Origin: Blastococcus sp.
GTDB lineage: Bacteria; Actinomycetota; Actinomycetes; Mycobacteriales; Geodermatophilaceae
Reading direction: 5' to 3'
Assembly: GCA_025465355.1 (NCBI GenBank)
Contig: JAODNN010000008.1
Coordinates: 1 to 52,525, forward strand
Length of the DNA: 52,525 nt
Shown: positions 9,301-17,898 of the stretch, piece by piece
Layout: every line of letters starts with the position of its first letter
Numbering within the stretch: position 1 is the first letter of the stretch
Position numbers and translations under genes: made by a program
The notes under the pieces: model-generated
What the model was told of the DNA's origin: nothing
What the model saw: the letters and a program-made list of their open reading frames with translations, nothing else
The model's database searches: none

Positions 9301-10377
9301 CAGTTCCCCGGTTTCTCCCCACCGGACCGGTTCACCGGTGCCCGGATCCACGACCGCCAGCTGCCACCCGGCCAACGGCAGCCCGATCCGAACCGGCTGC
9401 CCGGAGAACAGCCGTGCCGCGCAGGCAACCACCGTCGTCTCGGTGGGCCCGTAGGTGTTCCAGACTTCTGGACACCGCGCCGCCAGCCTGTCCGCCAGGC
9501 CGGCCGGGCAGGCCTCGCCGCCGAGGATCAGCAGCCGGATCCGCGTCAACGCGTCGACCGGCCACAGGGAGGCCATCGTCGGCACCGTGGAGATGACCGA
9601 GATCCGCCGCTGGACGAGCCACGGCGCCAGGTCGGGCCCTGTCTTCATCAGCGAGCGCGGTGCCGGTACCAGGCAGGCGCCATGGCCCCACGCCAGCCAC
9701 ATCTCTTCGCAGGAGGCGTCGAAAGCCACCGACAGGCCGGCGAGGACGCGGTCGCCGGGCCGCAGCGGATCCTTCTGCAAGAACAGTTGCGCCTCGGCGT
9801 CGACGAAGGCCGCGGCGCTCCGGTGCGTCACCGCGACGCCCTTGGGCGTCCCGGTGCTCCCGGAGGTGAAGATGATCCACGCGTCGTCCTGGGGCTCGGG
9901 GCGCCGGGCACCGAGGCCGAGCGGCGGAACCGGCCCAGGGGTCACGCCGCTGCCGCCGACGACGGCGCACACGCCGGCCTCGCTCCATACCAGGTGCGCG
10001 CGGTCGTCCGGGTCGTCGAGATCCACCGGGACGTATGCGGCACCGATGGCGAGTACCGCGAGGATCGACACGTACAGCTCCGTCGTCCCGGAGGGAAGCC
10101 GGACCCCGACCCGGTCCCCGGCTCCGACGCCCATCGATGTCAGGCGCTCGTCGAGGCGTCGGACTTCATCCAGCAGAACGCGGTAATTGAGTGGTGACTC
10201 ACCATCGTCGATAGCGGTGGCCCCGGGGAATTGAGCCGCCGTCCGTTCCAGGATGTCCCACAGTGTTCGCGGGGGCGGTATCTGACTTCCCGAGTAGACA
10301 GCCGTCGTTGCGACCCGGTCAGGCAACGGGGCTACATGGATCGGGGTCTTCGTTTCGTGGCGCTCGCTTGTCGTCAT
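6385..10377 (-). CDS. Pls/PosA-type membrane non-ribosomal peptide synthetase
   Basis: 1,330 residues from ATG; the frame is open 121 codons further upstream but that part is low-complexity. Order: adenylation domain (A3 FTSGSTGTPKG 170-180, A5 NTYGPTE 307-313, A8 RGYRIE 417-422, A10 Lys501), carrier domain with Ser560 in LAANSLLIAH, then about six membrane helices (roughly 621-645, 660-690, 860-883, 905-930, 1125-1146, 1152-1175) separating three hexapeptide-repeat regions (about 730-815, 1000-1085, 1225-1330). There is no condensation or thioesterase domain. This is the layout of epsilon-poly-lysine synthetase and relatives, which polymerise one amino acid at the membrane. My by-eye specificity code is D-A-E-S-I-G-T-V-V-K; the Glu at position 239 would suit a basic substrate, but this is inference. 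Confidence 0.9.
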   Translation of the reverse strand: MTTSERHETKTPIHVAPLPDRVATTAVYSGSQIPPPRTLWDILERTAAQFPGATAIDDGESPLNYRVLLDEVRRLDERLTSMGVGAGDRVGVRLPSGTTELYVSILAVLAIGAAYVPVDLDDPDDRAHLVWSEAGVCAVVGGSGVTPGPVPPLGLGARRPEPQDDAWIIFTSGSTGTPKGVAVTHRSAAAFVDAEAQLFLQKDPLRPGDRVLAGLSVAFDASCEEMWLAWGHGACLVPAPRSLMKTGPDLAPWLVQRRISVISTVPTMASLWPVDALTRIRLLILGGEACPAGLADRLAARCPEVWNTYGPTETTVVACAARLFSGQPVRIGLPLAGWQLAVVDPGTGEPVRWGETGELVIGGVGVARYLDADKDAAKFAPVEALGSERAYRSGDLVQADPEGLLYLGRADTQVKIRGYRIELTEIESVLTQLPGIAQAVVTTYEQQPGLVELVGYYSVLDEDRPPDHHGIYEQLRSLLPAHMVPAYLEKLADIPLSRSGKADRKKLPAPTGHRRSAAGRPHVEPSTSAEKALADALAEVLGVDRVSVDDHFFDDLAANSLLIAHFCARARQGPECASVSTKDVYLHPTVRRLAGVLTQTPAVPAEPGTSIAPEVAPRAATWRYVLCAALQLGFYLAAVYVAAVVANTGFTWISEGVSAPGIYLRSVAFGAAILVGLAGLPILAKWALVGRWTSQEIPAWSLRYFRFWLVKTMLRTSPLTLFAGSPIYVLYLRALGARIGRRVVILSRTVPVCTDMLTIGDDTVIWKNSSFTGYRASAGSIQTGPVTIGKAVFVGDHTVLDIGTSLGDGAQLGHTSSLHQFQKVPGGQRWHGSPAQPTDVDYRRVGPATCGPVRRICHGILQVVAQVVVTVPLAVGVIAFLATRLSTLPGLASPGTETLSTGAFYEDGLVVSLVLFFGAILAGSMVVTTVPRLLHRFITPSRTYVLYGGHHLLHRVIGRLTGIGFFLELTGDSSYVVHYLRALGYRFPQLAQTGSNVGGAVTHETPFLAVLGRGTQISDGFSFLNADYSNTSFSVAPATVGAHSFFGNLVAYPSGARVGDNCLVGTKTMVPLDGPVRTGVGLLGSPSFEIPRSVQRDLRGDLLQTGDEFGRRLAAKNKYNLRTMGVFLTVRWVHFFVLTLFAQAAWDLRGGEGAEAIAGMAIGTFLFSVVYFAAIERAMVTLRPLRPELRSIYDSYFFWHERYWKMQNPRYGSMLNGTPFKSVVWRMRGVRVGRRLFDCGLQLSEPPLLTIGDDCTFNEGSIVQCHSMEDSIFKADHTEVGAGCTIGVGAFVHYGVTMGEDSYLQPDAFLMKGEQVPPHSRWTGNPARHA

Positions 10378-10561
10378 CGGGGCTCCGTCCGGCTGTCGGC
10401 CGGGCGTTCCGGCCGCGCGTTCCGTACGAGTCCTGGCTAAGCGCCGAGTCTTCGAAGGCCCTGTGGATCTCGCGAGAGCCACATGTGTGGGGGGAGGAGG
10501 GCAGCAGGTGGTGCACGGTCGGGATGACCGGTGGGCGCCCGACCCGCCGGATGCAGGGGGA

Positions 10562-10768
10562 TCAGTCAATCGCGGCCAGCGGGCCGGGGAGGGCGACGAC
10601 CATCGCCTCCTGGCGGCTGCGCGGGAGAACCGACGACTCTGAAATGACGTGGATGGCCGTCTCGGAGTCGCCGTGGCAGCAGGACCCGGGCCCCGGTTCC
10701 GGGATCGGCAGTTCGGTGAGCTGGAGGACGTCCGAGCCACCCGGCTGGCGGTAGATGATCACGCGCAC
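10562..10768 (-). pseudogene. Chimeric remnant: oxidoreductase 5' end joined to cupin 3' end
   Basis: One 68-codon frame. Its first about 26 codons (IIYRQPGGSDVLQLTELP) resemble the N-terminus of the quinone oxidoreductase at 3494-4507 (VYYTQPGGPEVLKLGELP). From codon 28 it becomes CHGDSETAIHVIS, then RQEAMVVALPGPL. These match two separated parts of the cupin at 11728-12153 (HGDSETAIYVVS and SQEAIVVNLPGSL), with about 55 intervening residues missing. Neither parent fold can form. It lies head-to-head with the channel gene. A frame intact across two joints is unusual for a relic, but expression is unsupported. Confidence 0.75.
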
Positions 10769-10871
10769 GGTCGACTTGATGCGCCGCGGATCGCCGGATG
10801 GTGAGGGGAGTGGTACGGGGCCGGAGCGGGTACTGCCGCGACCGAGACTGCCAACCAGCGCGGAGGTGCCG

Positions 10872-11720
10872 GTGTCCGCTCGTGAGCCGTTGGAGATGGC
10901 CGAGGTCGCTGCCGAGACCGGGGCCCAGAAGACAGGTCGCACCTGGGACAGGGTGCTGGTCAGTGCCTTTCTCGGCGGCGCGTACATCGCGTTCGGCGCG
11001 CTGGTGGCGATCACCGTCTCGTCCGGTCTCGACCCGAAGACCTGGGGCACGCTGCCGACGCTGTTCCTCGGCGCCGCGTTCACCCTCGGGCTGGTGCTCG
11101 TGGTGATCGCGGGTTCCGATCTGGCCACCGGCAACATGATGCTGGTCCCGCTGGGCGCGATGCGCGGCAAGATCCGCGTGGCCGACGTCGTGGGCAACCT
11201 GACGCTGGTGCTGATCGGCAACCTGATCGGTGCCGTCTTCGTGGCCTACTTCCTGGCCGTGCAGACCGGGGTGATCGGGCACGCCGGCGCCAGCGGTATG
11301 GCCGGGTTGACCCACGACCGGCTGGCCGCGATCGCCCTGGCGAAGACGACCGTGGAATCGCACTGGCAGGTGTTCCTGCGCGGGGTCGGCTGCAACTGGC
11401 TGGTCTGCCTGGCGGTGTGGATGTCGCTGGCGGCGCGGAACGTCTCGGGCAAGATCCTGGCGATCTTCTTCCCGATCATGGCGTTCGTCGCGATGGGCTT
11501 CGACCACGTCGTCGCGAACATGTTCTTCCTTCCGGCGGCGATCTTCGCCGGCGTCCCGGGCATCGGCTGGGGCGACGTGCTGCTCAACTGGCTGTTCGCC
11601 GGTGTGGGCAACTTCGTCGGCGCGGTGGTGTTCGTCTCGACGTCCTACTGGTACCTGTTCCTCCGGGACCGGCCCGTCGAGGTGGAGACGACGGAGCGGG
11701 AAGCCGCCGAGCGGGCCTGA
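10872..11720 (+). CDS. Formate/nitrite transporter family channel
   Basis: 282 residues from the GTG preceded five bases upstream by GGAGG; the frame is open further up but that part overlaps the antisense remnant. Six hydrophobic segments fit the pentameric FNT (FocA/NirC) fold, with FGALVAITVSS in TM1, the family-type loop GSDLATGNM after TM2, GNLIGAVFVAYF in TM3, CNWLVCLAVWMSLAARNVSGKI in TM5 and FDHVVANMFFLP at the conserved His of the pore. It moves small monovalent anions such as formate or nitrite across the inner membrane. A truncated copy lies at 5431-5673. Confidence 0.9.
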   Translation: MSAREPLEMAEVAAETGAQKTGRTWDRVLVSAFLGGAYIAFGALVAITVSSGLDPKTWGTLPTLFLGAAFTLGLVLVVIAGSDLATGNMMLVPLGAMRGKIRVADVVGNLTLVLIGNLIGAVFVAYFLAVQTGVIGHAGASGMAGLTHDRLAAIALAKTTVESHWQVFLRGVGCNWLVCLAVWMSLAARNVSGKILAIFFPIMAFVAMGFDHVVANMFFLPAAIFAGVPGIGWGDVLLNWLFAGVGNFVGAVVFVSTSYWYLFLRDRPVEVETTEREAAERA

Positions 11721-11727
11721 CCGCGGA

Positions 11728-12153
11728 TCAGGCGCCGGTCAGCGACCCCGGCAGGTTGACGACGATCGCCTCCTGGCTGCTGCGCGCGAGCACCACGACG
11801 GCCTCCTCATCGCCGGGGTTCTCCTCGCGGTGCGGCGTGAACGGCGGGACGAAGACGTAGTCACCGGGCTCGGGGGTCAGCCGCACCTCCTCGCCGTCCA
11901 CGGCGAAGACGAACGCCGGGTGCCCCGAGACGACGTAGATCGCGGTCTCGGAGTCGCCGTGGTGGTGGTTCCCCGACGCGGTCTTCGACCCCACCGTGGT
12001 CTGGCCCATCCAGACCCGCTCCGACCCGACCGTCCGGGCGGAGACGGCCTCGCGGCGGCTCATGCCGGGCGTTTGGCCGGTGTCGGCCGAGAGATCGGCG
12101 GCACGGACGTGCCGCAGCGGCCGGTGCCAGTCGTCCGCGTGCTGCTCAGCCAT
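11728..12153 (-). CDS. Single-domain cupin protein
   Basis: 141 residues, ATG start. It has both cupin blocks: the first around SGNHHHGDSETAIYVVSG, whose His residues and Glu would hold a metal, and the second around PGDYVFVPPFTPHREEN. Between them is FAVDGEEVRLTPE. The small size and loose motif fit stress- or sugar-related cupins of unknown substrate. It converges with the channel gene, the stops being 7 bases apart. Two pieces of a related cupin are found in the chimeric remnant at 10562-10768. Confidence 0.87.
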   Translation of the reverse strand: MAEQHADDWHRPLRHVRAADLSADTGQTPGMSRREAVSARTVGSERVWMGQTTVGSKTASGNHHHGDSETAIYVVSGHPAFVFAVDGEEVRLTPEPGDYVFVPPFTPHREENPGDEEAVVVLARSSQEAIVVNLPGSLTGA

Positions 12154-12265
12154 AGCCGGACGTTAGCGCCCGCCCTGCCGAGTGTGTGCGCCGGCGCCCG
12201 GTGCCGGCCAGATCCGGACCGCAGCGCACCTCGTCGTCGGTGAAGAAGCGGCGCCAGAGGCGTCG

Positions 12266-12290
12266 GCCGGCCGGGGCTCCACCGGCCGGC
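12266..12290 (-). terminator. Candidate stem-loop terminator after fbiC
   Basis: A perfect 9-bp inverted repeat (GCCGGCCGG / CCGGCCGGC) with a 7-base loop sits about 40 bases beyond the fbiC stop. There is no T-run after it, as is common in high-GC actinobacteria. It is the only clear hairpin in the 177-base gap between fbiC and the cupin gene. Confidence 0.4.
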
Positions 12291-12330
12291 GCGGTACGCG
12301 AGCTTCCCGAAGCACCCCCTCGGCCGACGG

Positions 12331-14940
12331 TCAGGCCGGGTTGATCGACAGGGTGAGCCGGCGGCGGCCTTCCTCGGAGCGGGCGGTGGCGATGCGCTCC
12401 TCGGACGGCGTTCCGTACTCGGTGGTCCGCTGGCGGGCGGGCCGGCCGATCGCGGCGGCCAGCGCCTCGAGGTCGGCGATGGTCTTCAGCGAGCCGTTCT
12501 CGCTGCCGGCCATCCGGCTGATCGTCTCCTCCATCAGCGTGCCGCCGAGGTCGTTGGCGCCGCCCTGCAGCACGGCGCGGGTGCCGGCCTCGGCGAGCTT
12601 CACCCACGACGTCTGGATGTTGGGGATCCGGCCGTGCAGCAGCAGCCGGGCGACCGCGTGCACCGCCCGGTTCTCCCGCACCGTCGGCCCCGGCCGGGCG
12701 ACGCCCGCCAGGTAGATGGGCGAGTTGTGGTGCACGAACGGCAGCAGCACGAACTCGGTGAAGCCGCCGGTCTCGTCCTGCAGCGCGGCCAGCGTGCGCA
12801 GGTGCGCGACCCAGTGCGCCGGGGTGTCGACGTGGCCGTACATCATCGTCGACGTCGTCGGCAGGCCGACGCGGTGCGCCGTCTTGATGATCTCCAGCCA
12901 GGTCGCCGTCGGCAGCTTGCCCTTGGTCAGCACCCAGCGGACGTCGTCGTCGAGGATCTCCGCCGCCGTCCCCGGCACCGAGCTCAGCCCGGCTTCCTTC
13001 GCGGCGGTCAGGAAGTCCTCGAACGACAGCCCCGTCCGTGCCGCGCCGTTGACGATCTCCATCGGGCTGAAGGCGTGCAGGTGGATGTCGGGCTGCCGGC
13101 GCTTGACCTCCCGCGCGAGGTCGAAGTACGCCGTGCCGGGCAGGTCGGGGTGGATGCCGCCCTGCATGCAGATCTCGGTGGCCCCGGCCGCCCACGCCTC
13201 GTCGACCCGGTCGCCGACCTGCTGCATGGACAGCGTGTAGGCGTCGGCGTCGGTGCGCCGCTGGGCGAATGCGCAGAACCGGCAGCCGGTGTAGCAGACG
13301 TTGGTGAAGTTGATGTTCCGGTTCACGACATAGGTGACGTCGTCGCCGTTGACGTCCCGGCGCACCGCATCCGCGAGCGCGGCCACCGCCTCCAGGTCGG
13401 GGCCGTCCGCCCCCAGCAGCGCCAGGTACTCGGCGTCCGACAGGCCGGCCGGGTCGCGCTCGGCGTGCGCCAGGGCCGCGCGCACCTCCGGGTCGCCGAC
13501 GGTCAGTGCGGTGGAGTGCCCGTCGCGGGCGGCGGTCGTCGCGTCCCGCAGCACGGACCAGTCGCCGTAGACGGCGTCGAAGTCGCTGCGCCGGTCAGCG
13601 GTGCGCCCGACGGTGTCGACCTCGACGTGCAGGTCCACCCGGCCCGAGCCGGCGGCACCCCACGAATCGTCGGGCTCCTGCCACGGCCGGCCGGCCGGGA
13701 TCCGGCCTTCGACGGCGAGTCCGTCGTCGCCGGCGAGGGCGAACACGTGCGGCCGCACCCGCGGGTCGAGCCACGGCTCGGGGCCGAGCACGTACGGCGG
13801 CTGCGCCGCCAGCCGCTCGCGCAGCGTGAAGCCGGCGTCATCGGACAGCTTGGCCAGCGCATCAAGTTCCGGCCACGGCCGTTCCGGGTTCACATGGTCC
13901 GGGGTCAGCGGTGACACCCCGCCCCAGTCGTCGACGCCGGCGCGCAGCAGCAGACCGAGCTCGGTGGAGTCCGACAGGTTGGGAGGCGCCTGCACCCGCG
14001 CCTTCGGCCCGAGCAGCAGCCGGGTCACGGCGACGGCGGCGACGTACTCCTGCAGCTCCAGGTCGTCGTGCGCCTGCATCGCCGTGCGCGGCTTCGCCCG
14101 GAAGTTCTGGACGATGACCTCCTGCACGTGGCCGTGCCGCTGCGCGGACGCCCGGATCTGCAGGACGGCGTCCACCCGCTCGGCGTAGTTCTCGCCGATG
14201 CCGAGCAGCACGCCGGTGGTGAACGGGACGGCGGAACGGCCGGCGTCCTCCAGCACCCGCAGCCGGACGGCGGGCTCCTTGTCGGGCGACCCGAAGTGTG
14301 GGCCGCCCGGCTCCGACCACAGCCGGGTCGCGGTCGTCTCGAGCATCATGCCCATGGACGCCGACACGGGCTTGAGCCGCTGGATCTCCTCCCACGACAG
14401 GACGCCGGGGTTCAGGTGGGGCAGCAGGCCGGTCTCCTCCAGCACCCGGATCGCCATCGCCCGCAGGTAGCCCAGCGTCGAGTCGAAGCCGTGCGCGTGC
14501 AGCCACTCGGCGGCGACCGGCCAGCGGTCCTCGGGGCGGTCTCCGAGGGTGAACAGCGCCTCCTTGCAGCCGAGCGCCGCGCCGGCCCGGGCGATGTCGA
14601 GCACCTCGTCGGGGGAGAGGAACGGCGCCTTCCCCGCCGCGCGCAACTGCCCCGGCGTCGTCACGAAGGTGCAGTAGTGGCACCGGTCGCGGCACAGGTG
14701 GGTGAGCGGGATGAACACCTTGCGGCTGTAGGTGACCACGCCGGGCCGCCCGGCGGACGCGAGGCCGGCGTCCCGTACCCGGCCGGCCGCGGCGAGCAGC
14801 CGGTCCAGCGGCTCACCCGGAGCCAGGCCGCGGGCATGCAGCAGTGTCTCCGCCTCGGTGGCGTCGAGCGTCACGCCCCGTTCCGCGCGGGTGACGGCAC
14901 GGCGGACGGCGGAGTCGGTAGGGGTCAGCGGCTCGGTCAT
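12331..14940 (-). CDS. fbiC: Bifunctional FO synthase (fused CofG-CofH)
   Basis: 869 residues, ATG start, the full length of actinobacterial FbiC. It has two radical-SAM domains, each with its own CxxxCxxC iron-sulfur motif: Cys83-Cys87-Cys90 (CRDRCHYC) in the CofG half and Cys549-Cys553-Cys556 (CYTGCRFC) in the CofH half. It joins tyrosine with 5-amino-6-ribitylamino-uracil to make FO, the deazaflavin core of coenzyme F420. F420 is therefore probably made by this organism and could serve the luciferase-like enzyme at 26647, although the other F420 genes are not in the window. It lies alone, with 52 bases to the ABC permease gene upstream. Confidence 0.97.
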   Translation of the reverse strand: MTEPLTPTDSAVRRAVTRAERGVTLDATEAETLLHARGLAPGEPLDRLLAAAGRVRDAGLASAGRPGVVTYSRKVFIPLTHLCRDRCHYCTFVTTPGQLRAAGKAPFLSPDEVLDIARAGAALGCKEALFTLGDRPEDRWPVAAEWLHAHGFDSTLGYLRAMAIRVLEETGLLPHLNPGVLSWEEIQRLKPVSASMGMMLETTATRLWSEPGGPHFGSPDKEPAVRLRVLEDAGRSAVPFTTGVLLGIGENYAERVDAVLQIRASAQRHGHVQEVIVQNFRAKPRTAMQAHDDLELQEYVAAVAVTRLLLGPKARVQAPPNLSDSTELGLLLRAGVDDWGGVSPLTPDHVNPERPWPELDALAKLSDDAGFTLRERLAAQPPYVLGPEPWLDPRVRPHVFALAGDDGLAVEGRIPAGRPWQEPDDSWGAAGSGRVDLHVEVDTVGRTADRRSDFDAVYGDWSVLRDATTAARDGHSTALTVGDPEVRAALAHAERDPAGLSDAEYLALLGADGPDLEAVAALADAVRRDVNGDDVTYVVNRNINFTNVCYTGCRFCAFAQRRTDADAYTLSMQQVGDRVDEAWAAGATEICMQGGIHPDLPGTAYFDLAREVKRRQPDIHLHAFSPMEIVNGAARTGLSFEDFLTAAKEAGLSSVPGTAAEILDDDVRWVLTKGKLPTATWLEIIKTAHRVGLPTTSTMMYGHVDTPAHWVAHLRTLAALQDETGGFTEFVLLPFVHHNSPIYLAGVARPGPTVRENRAVHAVARLLLHGRIPNIQTSWVKLAEAGTRAVLQGGANDLGGTLMEETISRMAGSENGSLKTIADLEALAAAIGRPARQRTTEYGTPSEERIATARSEEGRRRLTLSINPA

Positions 14941-14992
14941 CTTGCCGTCGACGCTAGCCCTCGCCGTGCGAGTCTCCGAGACCCGCCGGGGA

Positions 14993-15841
14993 TCAGACGT
15001 CCCGGCGGCCGAACGAGACGGCGGTCAGCCCCCACACCATGGCCACCCAGACCACGGTCCACAGCAGGTAGACCGTCGTGAGCGGCGCGTCGCTCAGGAA
15101 CGGGAACCCGGTTCGCTCGACGCCGAACTGCACGAGCGCGGAGGGGTCCTGGAAGGCGTGCATGGCGCCGTGCCACAGGCCGTCGGTGGGCAGCAGGATC
15201 CGGGACACCGTGCCGACGCGGGCCACCCCGTCATTGCCCAGCGCCTCGCCGACCCCACCGACGACGCCGGCCACCCAGGTGGCGCCGAACAGGCCGACCG
15301 CGACGATGCCCGACGCCATCGTGGACACGACGCTGGACAGCAGCAGGGCCAGGGTCAGCAGTACCACGGTCTGGCCGGCCAGCAGGGCCAGCCCGGCGAC
15401 CGGTTCCGGCGGCCAGTAGCCGACCGTCGCGCGCACGACCAGGAACTGGGCCAGTCCGGCCAGGGCCACGTAGCCGCAGCCGAAGGCGACCAGCCCGAGC
15501 CACTTGCCCAGCAGCACTGCGGAGCGGCGGACCGGCCGGGCGAGCACGGCGAGCGCCATCCCGGATTCGATCTCCCCGGAGAGGGCCGGCCCGGCGAGGA
15601 AGGCGGTGCCGAGGGCCGCGATGAGGCTCAGCCCGAACATCACCAGGTTGAGCAGCTGCGAGGCCACCAGCCGGGCCTCCCCACTGGTCAGCGTCCCCTG
15701 GGAGGTCTCGAGTCCGGCCAGCTTGGCGAAGCCCCAGCCGCTGAGCGCGAGCAGGGTGACGGTGAGGGCGACGAGTGCCCAGACCACCCGCCGGCGGGAG
15801 GCCTCGCGCAGGGTCAGCCCGGCCATCGTGAGGGCGGTCAT
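14993..15841 (-). CDS. ABC transporter permease, ABC-2 type
   Basis: 282 residues, ATG start, with about six hydrophobic helices ([79 protein letters not shown] and a C-terminal pair). The stretch [17 protein letters not shown] between helices 2 and 3 is the conserved cytoplasmic coupling element of ABC-2/NosY-like permeases. Its start overlaps the stop of the ATPase gene by 4 bases, so the two are translationally coupled and form one exporter. Substrate unknown. Last gene of the sigma-factor operon. Confidence 0.9.
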   Translation of the reverse strand: MTALTMAGLTLREASRRRVVWALVALTVTLLALSGWGFAKLAGLETSQGTLTSGEARLVASQLLNLVMFGLSLIAALGTAFLAGPALSGEIESGMALAVLARPVRRSAVLLGKWLGLVAFGCGYVALAGLAQFLVVRATVGYWPPEPVAGLALLAGQTVVLLTLALLLSSVVSTMASGIVAVGLFGATWVAGVVGGVGEALGNDGVARVGTVSRILLPTDGLWHGAMHAFQDPSALVQFGVERTGFPFLSDAPLTTVYLLWTVVWVAMVWGLTAVSFGRRDV

Positions 15842-16815
15842 GACGCGGTGTCCTCGGGCCGGTGACGGAGGATGCCGAGCAGCCGCTCCTCGAGGCTGAT
15901 CCGGCCCGGCTCGACGGCGTGCACCCGAACCCCGAGCGCGACCAGGTCGCGCACCAGGTCGGGCACCCTCGTCCCCGCGTCGTCGGTCGGCACGGCGACG
16001 GTGAACCAGTCGCCGGCTCGGGTGAGGGCGCCGGTCGCGCGCAACCGGGCCTCGGCCCGCGCGTCCACGCCCTCGAGGTTCAGCTTGACCTCACGTTGGC
16101 CGAGCAGCTCGTCCAGGCTGCCCGACGCGGCGACCCGCCCCCGGTCCAGGATCACGACCCGGTCGCAGACCCGCTCCACCTCGCCGATCAGGTGCGAGTT
16201 CAGGAGCACGGTCACCCCGCGCGCCTTGAGCGCGAGCACCAGGTCGCGCACGTCCACCCGGCCGATCGGGTCCAGGGCGCTGGTCGGCTCGTCGAGGACG
16301 ACGAGCTCCGGCCGCGCCACCAGCGCGACCGCCAGGCCGAGCCGCTGCTGCATGCCCTTGGAGAAGGCGCCGACCCGGTCAGCGGCACGGTCGGCCAGGC
16401 CGACCAGCTCCAGGCAGTCGTGCTGCTCGCTCGCGGGCACCCGCGCCCTGACGAGGCGGACGTGCAGGGCGAGCACCTCGGCGGCGGTGAGCCAGGGCTG
16501 GTACCGGAAGAGCTCGGGCAGGTACCCGACGCCGGCGCGGGCGAGGGGATCCTTTCCCGGCCGCCCGAGCAGCATCACCTCACCCGCGTCGGGGCGGACG
16601 AGGCCGAGCAGCATCTTGATGACGCTGGTCTTGCCCGCGCCGTTGGGGCCCAGCAGGCCGAGCACCTCACCGCGCGCCACGCTGAACGACACGTCGTCCA
16701 CCGCGACGCGCCGTCCGTACCGCTTGCGCAGTCCGGAGCACCAGACTGCCGGGGAGGGTGGCAGCGCGGCGACCAGGTCGGCCGCGGAGCCGGCGGCGGC
16801 GGTGTCCGACGCCAT
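15838..16815 (-). CDS. ABC transporter ATP-binding protein
   Basis: 325 residues. Walker A is GLLGPNGAGKTS, the Q-loop region is GYLPELFRYQPWLTAAE, the signature is FSKGMQQRLGLAV, Walker B is LVVLDEPTSALDP and the switch His is in LLNSHLIGEVE. About 90 residues after the core form the extension seen in CcmA/NosF-like ATPases of ABC-2 systems. It pairs with the permease overlapping its 3' end. The anti-sigma gene ends 3 bases before this start, so all four genes look like one transcript controlled by the operon's own sigma factor. Confidence 0.94.
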   Translation of the reverse strand: MASDTAAAGSAADLVAALPPSPAVWCSGLRKRYGRRVAVDDVSFSVARGEVLGLLGPNGAGKTSVIKMLLGLVRPDAGEVMLLGRPGKDPLARAGVGYLPELFRYQPWLTAAEVLALHVRLVRARVPASEQHDCLELVGLADRAADRVGAFSKGMQQRLGLAVALVARPELVVLDEPTSALDPIGRVDVRDLVLALKARGVTVLLNSHLIGEVERVCDRVVILDRGRVAASGSLDELLGQREVKLNLEGVDARAEARLRATGALTRAGDWFTVAVPTDDAGTRVPDLVRDLVALGVRVHAVEPGRISLEERLLGILRHRPEDTAS

Positions 16816-16818
16816 CGG

Positions 16819-17898
16819 TCAGTCGAGCGCGCGGGCGACGGCCAGGACGTCCTCGGTGCTGAGCACGCCACCGACCCCGGTCAGCACGCCGTCCCTCACC
16901 CACACCACGGCCGACATGGTGCCGTCCTTGGAGGTGAGCAGGGTGGCCGGCGATCCTCCGACGTCGTCGGACGAGGTGTTCACCACGTCGGCGGGGATGG
17001 GCAGCGGCAGGGTCGACGCGTCTGCGGGGAACGCCCGGAGCTGGGCCGCGAGACCGGCGGGGAGGCCGGGCAGCGACAGCAGGTAGTCGCGCACCGTGTC
17101 GAAGGAGACGCCGGAGGAGTCCGCGGTCGGTGCGACCAGCCGCGCGACGACGAGGGTCGGCAGGCCGGAAGGCTGCTTCCAGACCTCGGCCACGCCCGGC
17201 CCGGCCTGCAGCCGGACCTTGCTGCCGTCGAGGCCCGCCGGCACCGGCGGCAGTTCCTTCCCGGTGGAGGACGCAGCCCGGGCCGCCTTCGCGGCGGAGA
17301 AGGTGAACGTCGCGCTGACCTGGTTCCCCACCTCGTACACGGGGTCGCCGCTCACGCCCCGGGGGAGATCGCTGACGGTGGGCACGGTGAGCCCGGTGCG
17401 GTCGTGCGCCGCAGCCGCGTCGGCGACCTGTTCCGGAGCGCCGTCGCCGCTCACGACGAGGTCGCCGTACGGGGAGAGGTCCGGCAGCTGGTTGAAGTCG
17501 GCGGTGTTCACCGGGATCGCCGCCACCTGCTCGGTGTGGAAGATCGGCAGCCAGTCCGCCGCCGCGGCGGCACCGGCTCCGGTCAGGACGACGACGGCGC
17601 CCAGTGCGGCGGCCAGCGGGCTGCGCAGGGCCAAGCGCACCCGCCGCGGGCGCGGGGGTGGTGCGGACGAGGGTCCCCGCCCGGCCGTGGTGGAGAAACG
17701 GCCCCAGCCGGAATCGATGTCGGCGGGGTCGAGCCGTGGCGCGGTCAGGACTGCGGCGGTGGCCGCGGCGTCGGTGCGCGCCCGGTCCACGCCGGACAGG
17801 CAGGCCGGGCAGGTCGCGACGTGCGCGCGATCGGCGTCGGAGACACCGGCCGGCTCGTCGACGAGCCGGCGGAGGAGGCCTTCAGTCGGATGACGCAT
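16819..17898 (-). CDS. Membrane anti-sigma factor with zinc-finger N-terminus
   Basis: 359 residues. The N-terminus holds a zf-HC2-like His-x3-Cys-x2-Cys motif (HVATCPAC, about residues 26-33) that would bind the partner sigma factor. After a Pro/Arg-rich linker comes one membrane helix (LAAALGAVVVLTGAGAAAA), then about 240 extracytoplasmic residues with repeated PxxLxGxxV-like strands and a final VVWVRDGVLTGVGG module. Such proteins hold an ECF sigma factor inactive until a signal reaches the outer domain. Its start overlaps the sigma gene stop by 17 bases. The signal is unknown. Confidence 0.88.
   Translation of the reverse strand: MRHPTEGLLRRLVDEPAGVSDADRAHVATCPACLSGVDRARTDAAATAAVLTAPRLDPADIDSGWGRFSTTAGRGPSSAPPPRPRRVRLALRSPLAAALGAVVVLTGAGAAAAADWLPIFHTEQVAAIPVNTADFNQLPDLSPYGDLVVSGDGAPEQVADAAAAHDRTGLTVPTVSDLPRGVSGDPVYEVGNQVSATFTFSAAKAARAASSTGKELPPVPAGLDGSKVRLQAGPGVAEVWKQPSGLPTLVVARLVAPTADSSGVSFDTVRDYLLSLPGLPAGLAAQLRAFPADASTLPLPIPADVVNTSSDDVGGSPATLLTSKDGTMSAVVWVRDGVLTGVGGVLSTEDVLAVARALD

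Noticed and set aside
10755-10871. Extended N-terminus for the channel gene from ATG 10755
   Set aside because: The extra 39 codons overlap the antisense chimera, and GGAGG stands 5 bases before the GTG at 10872.
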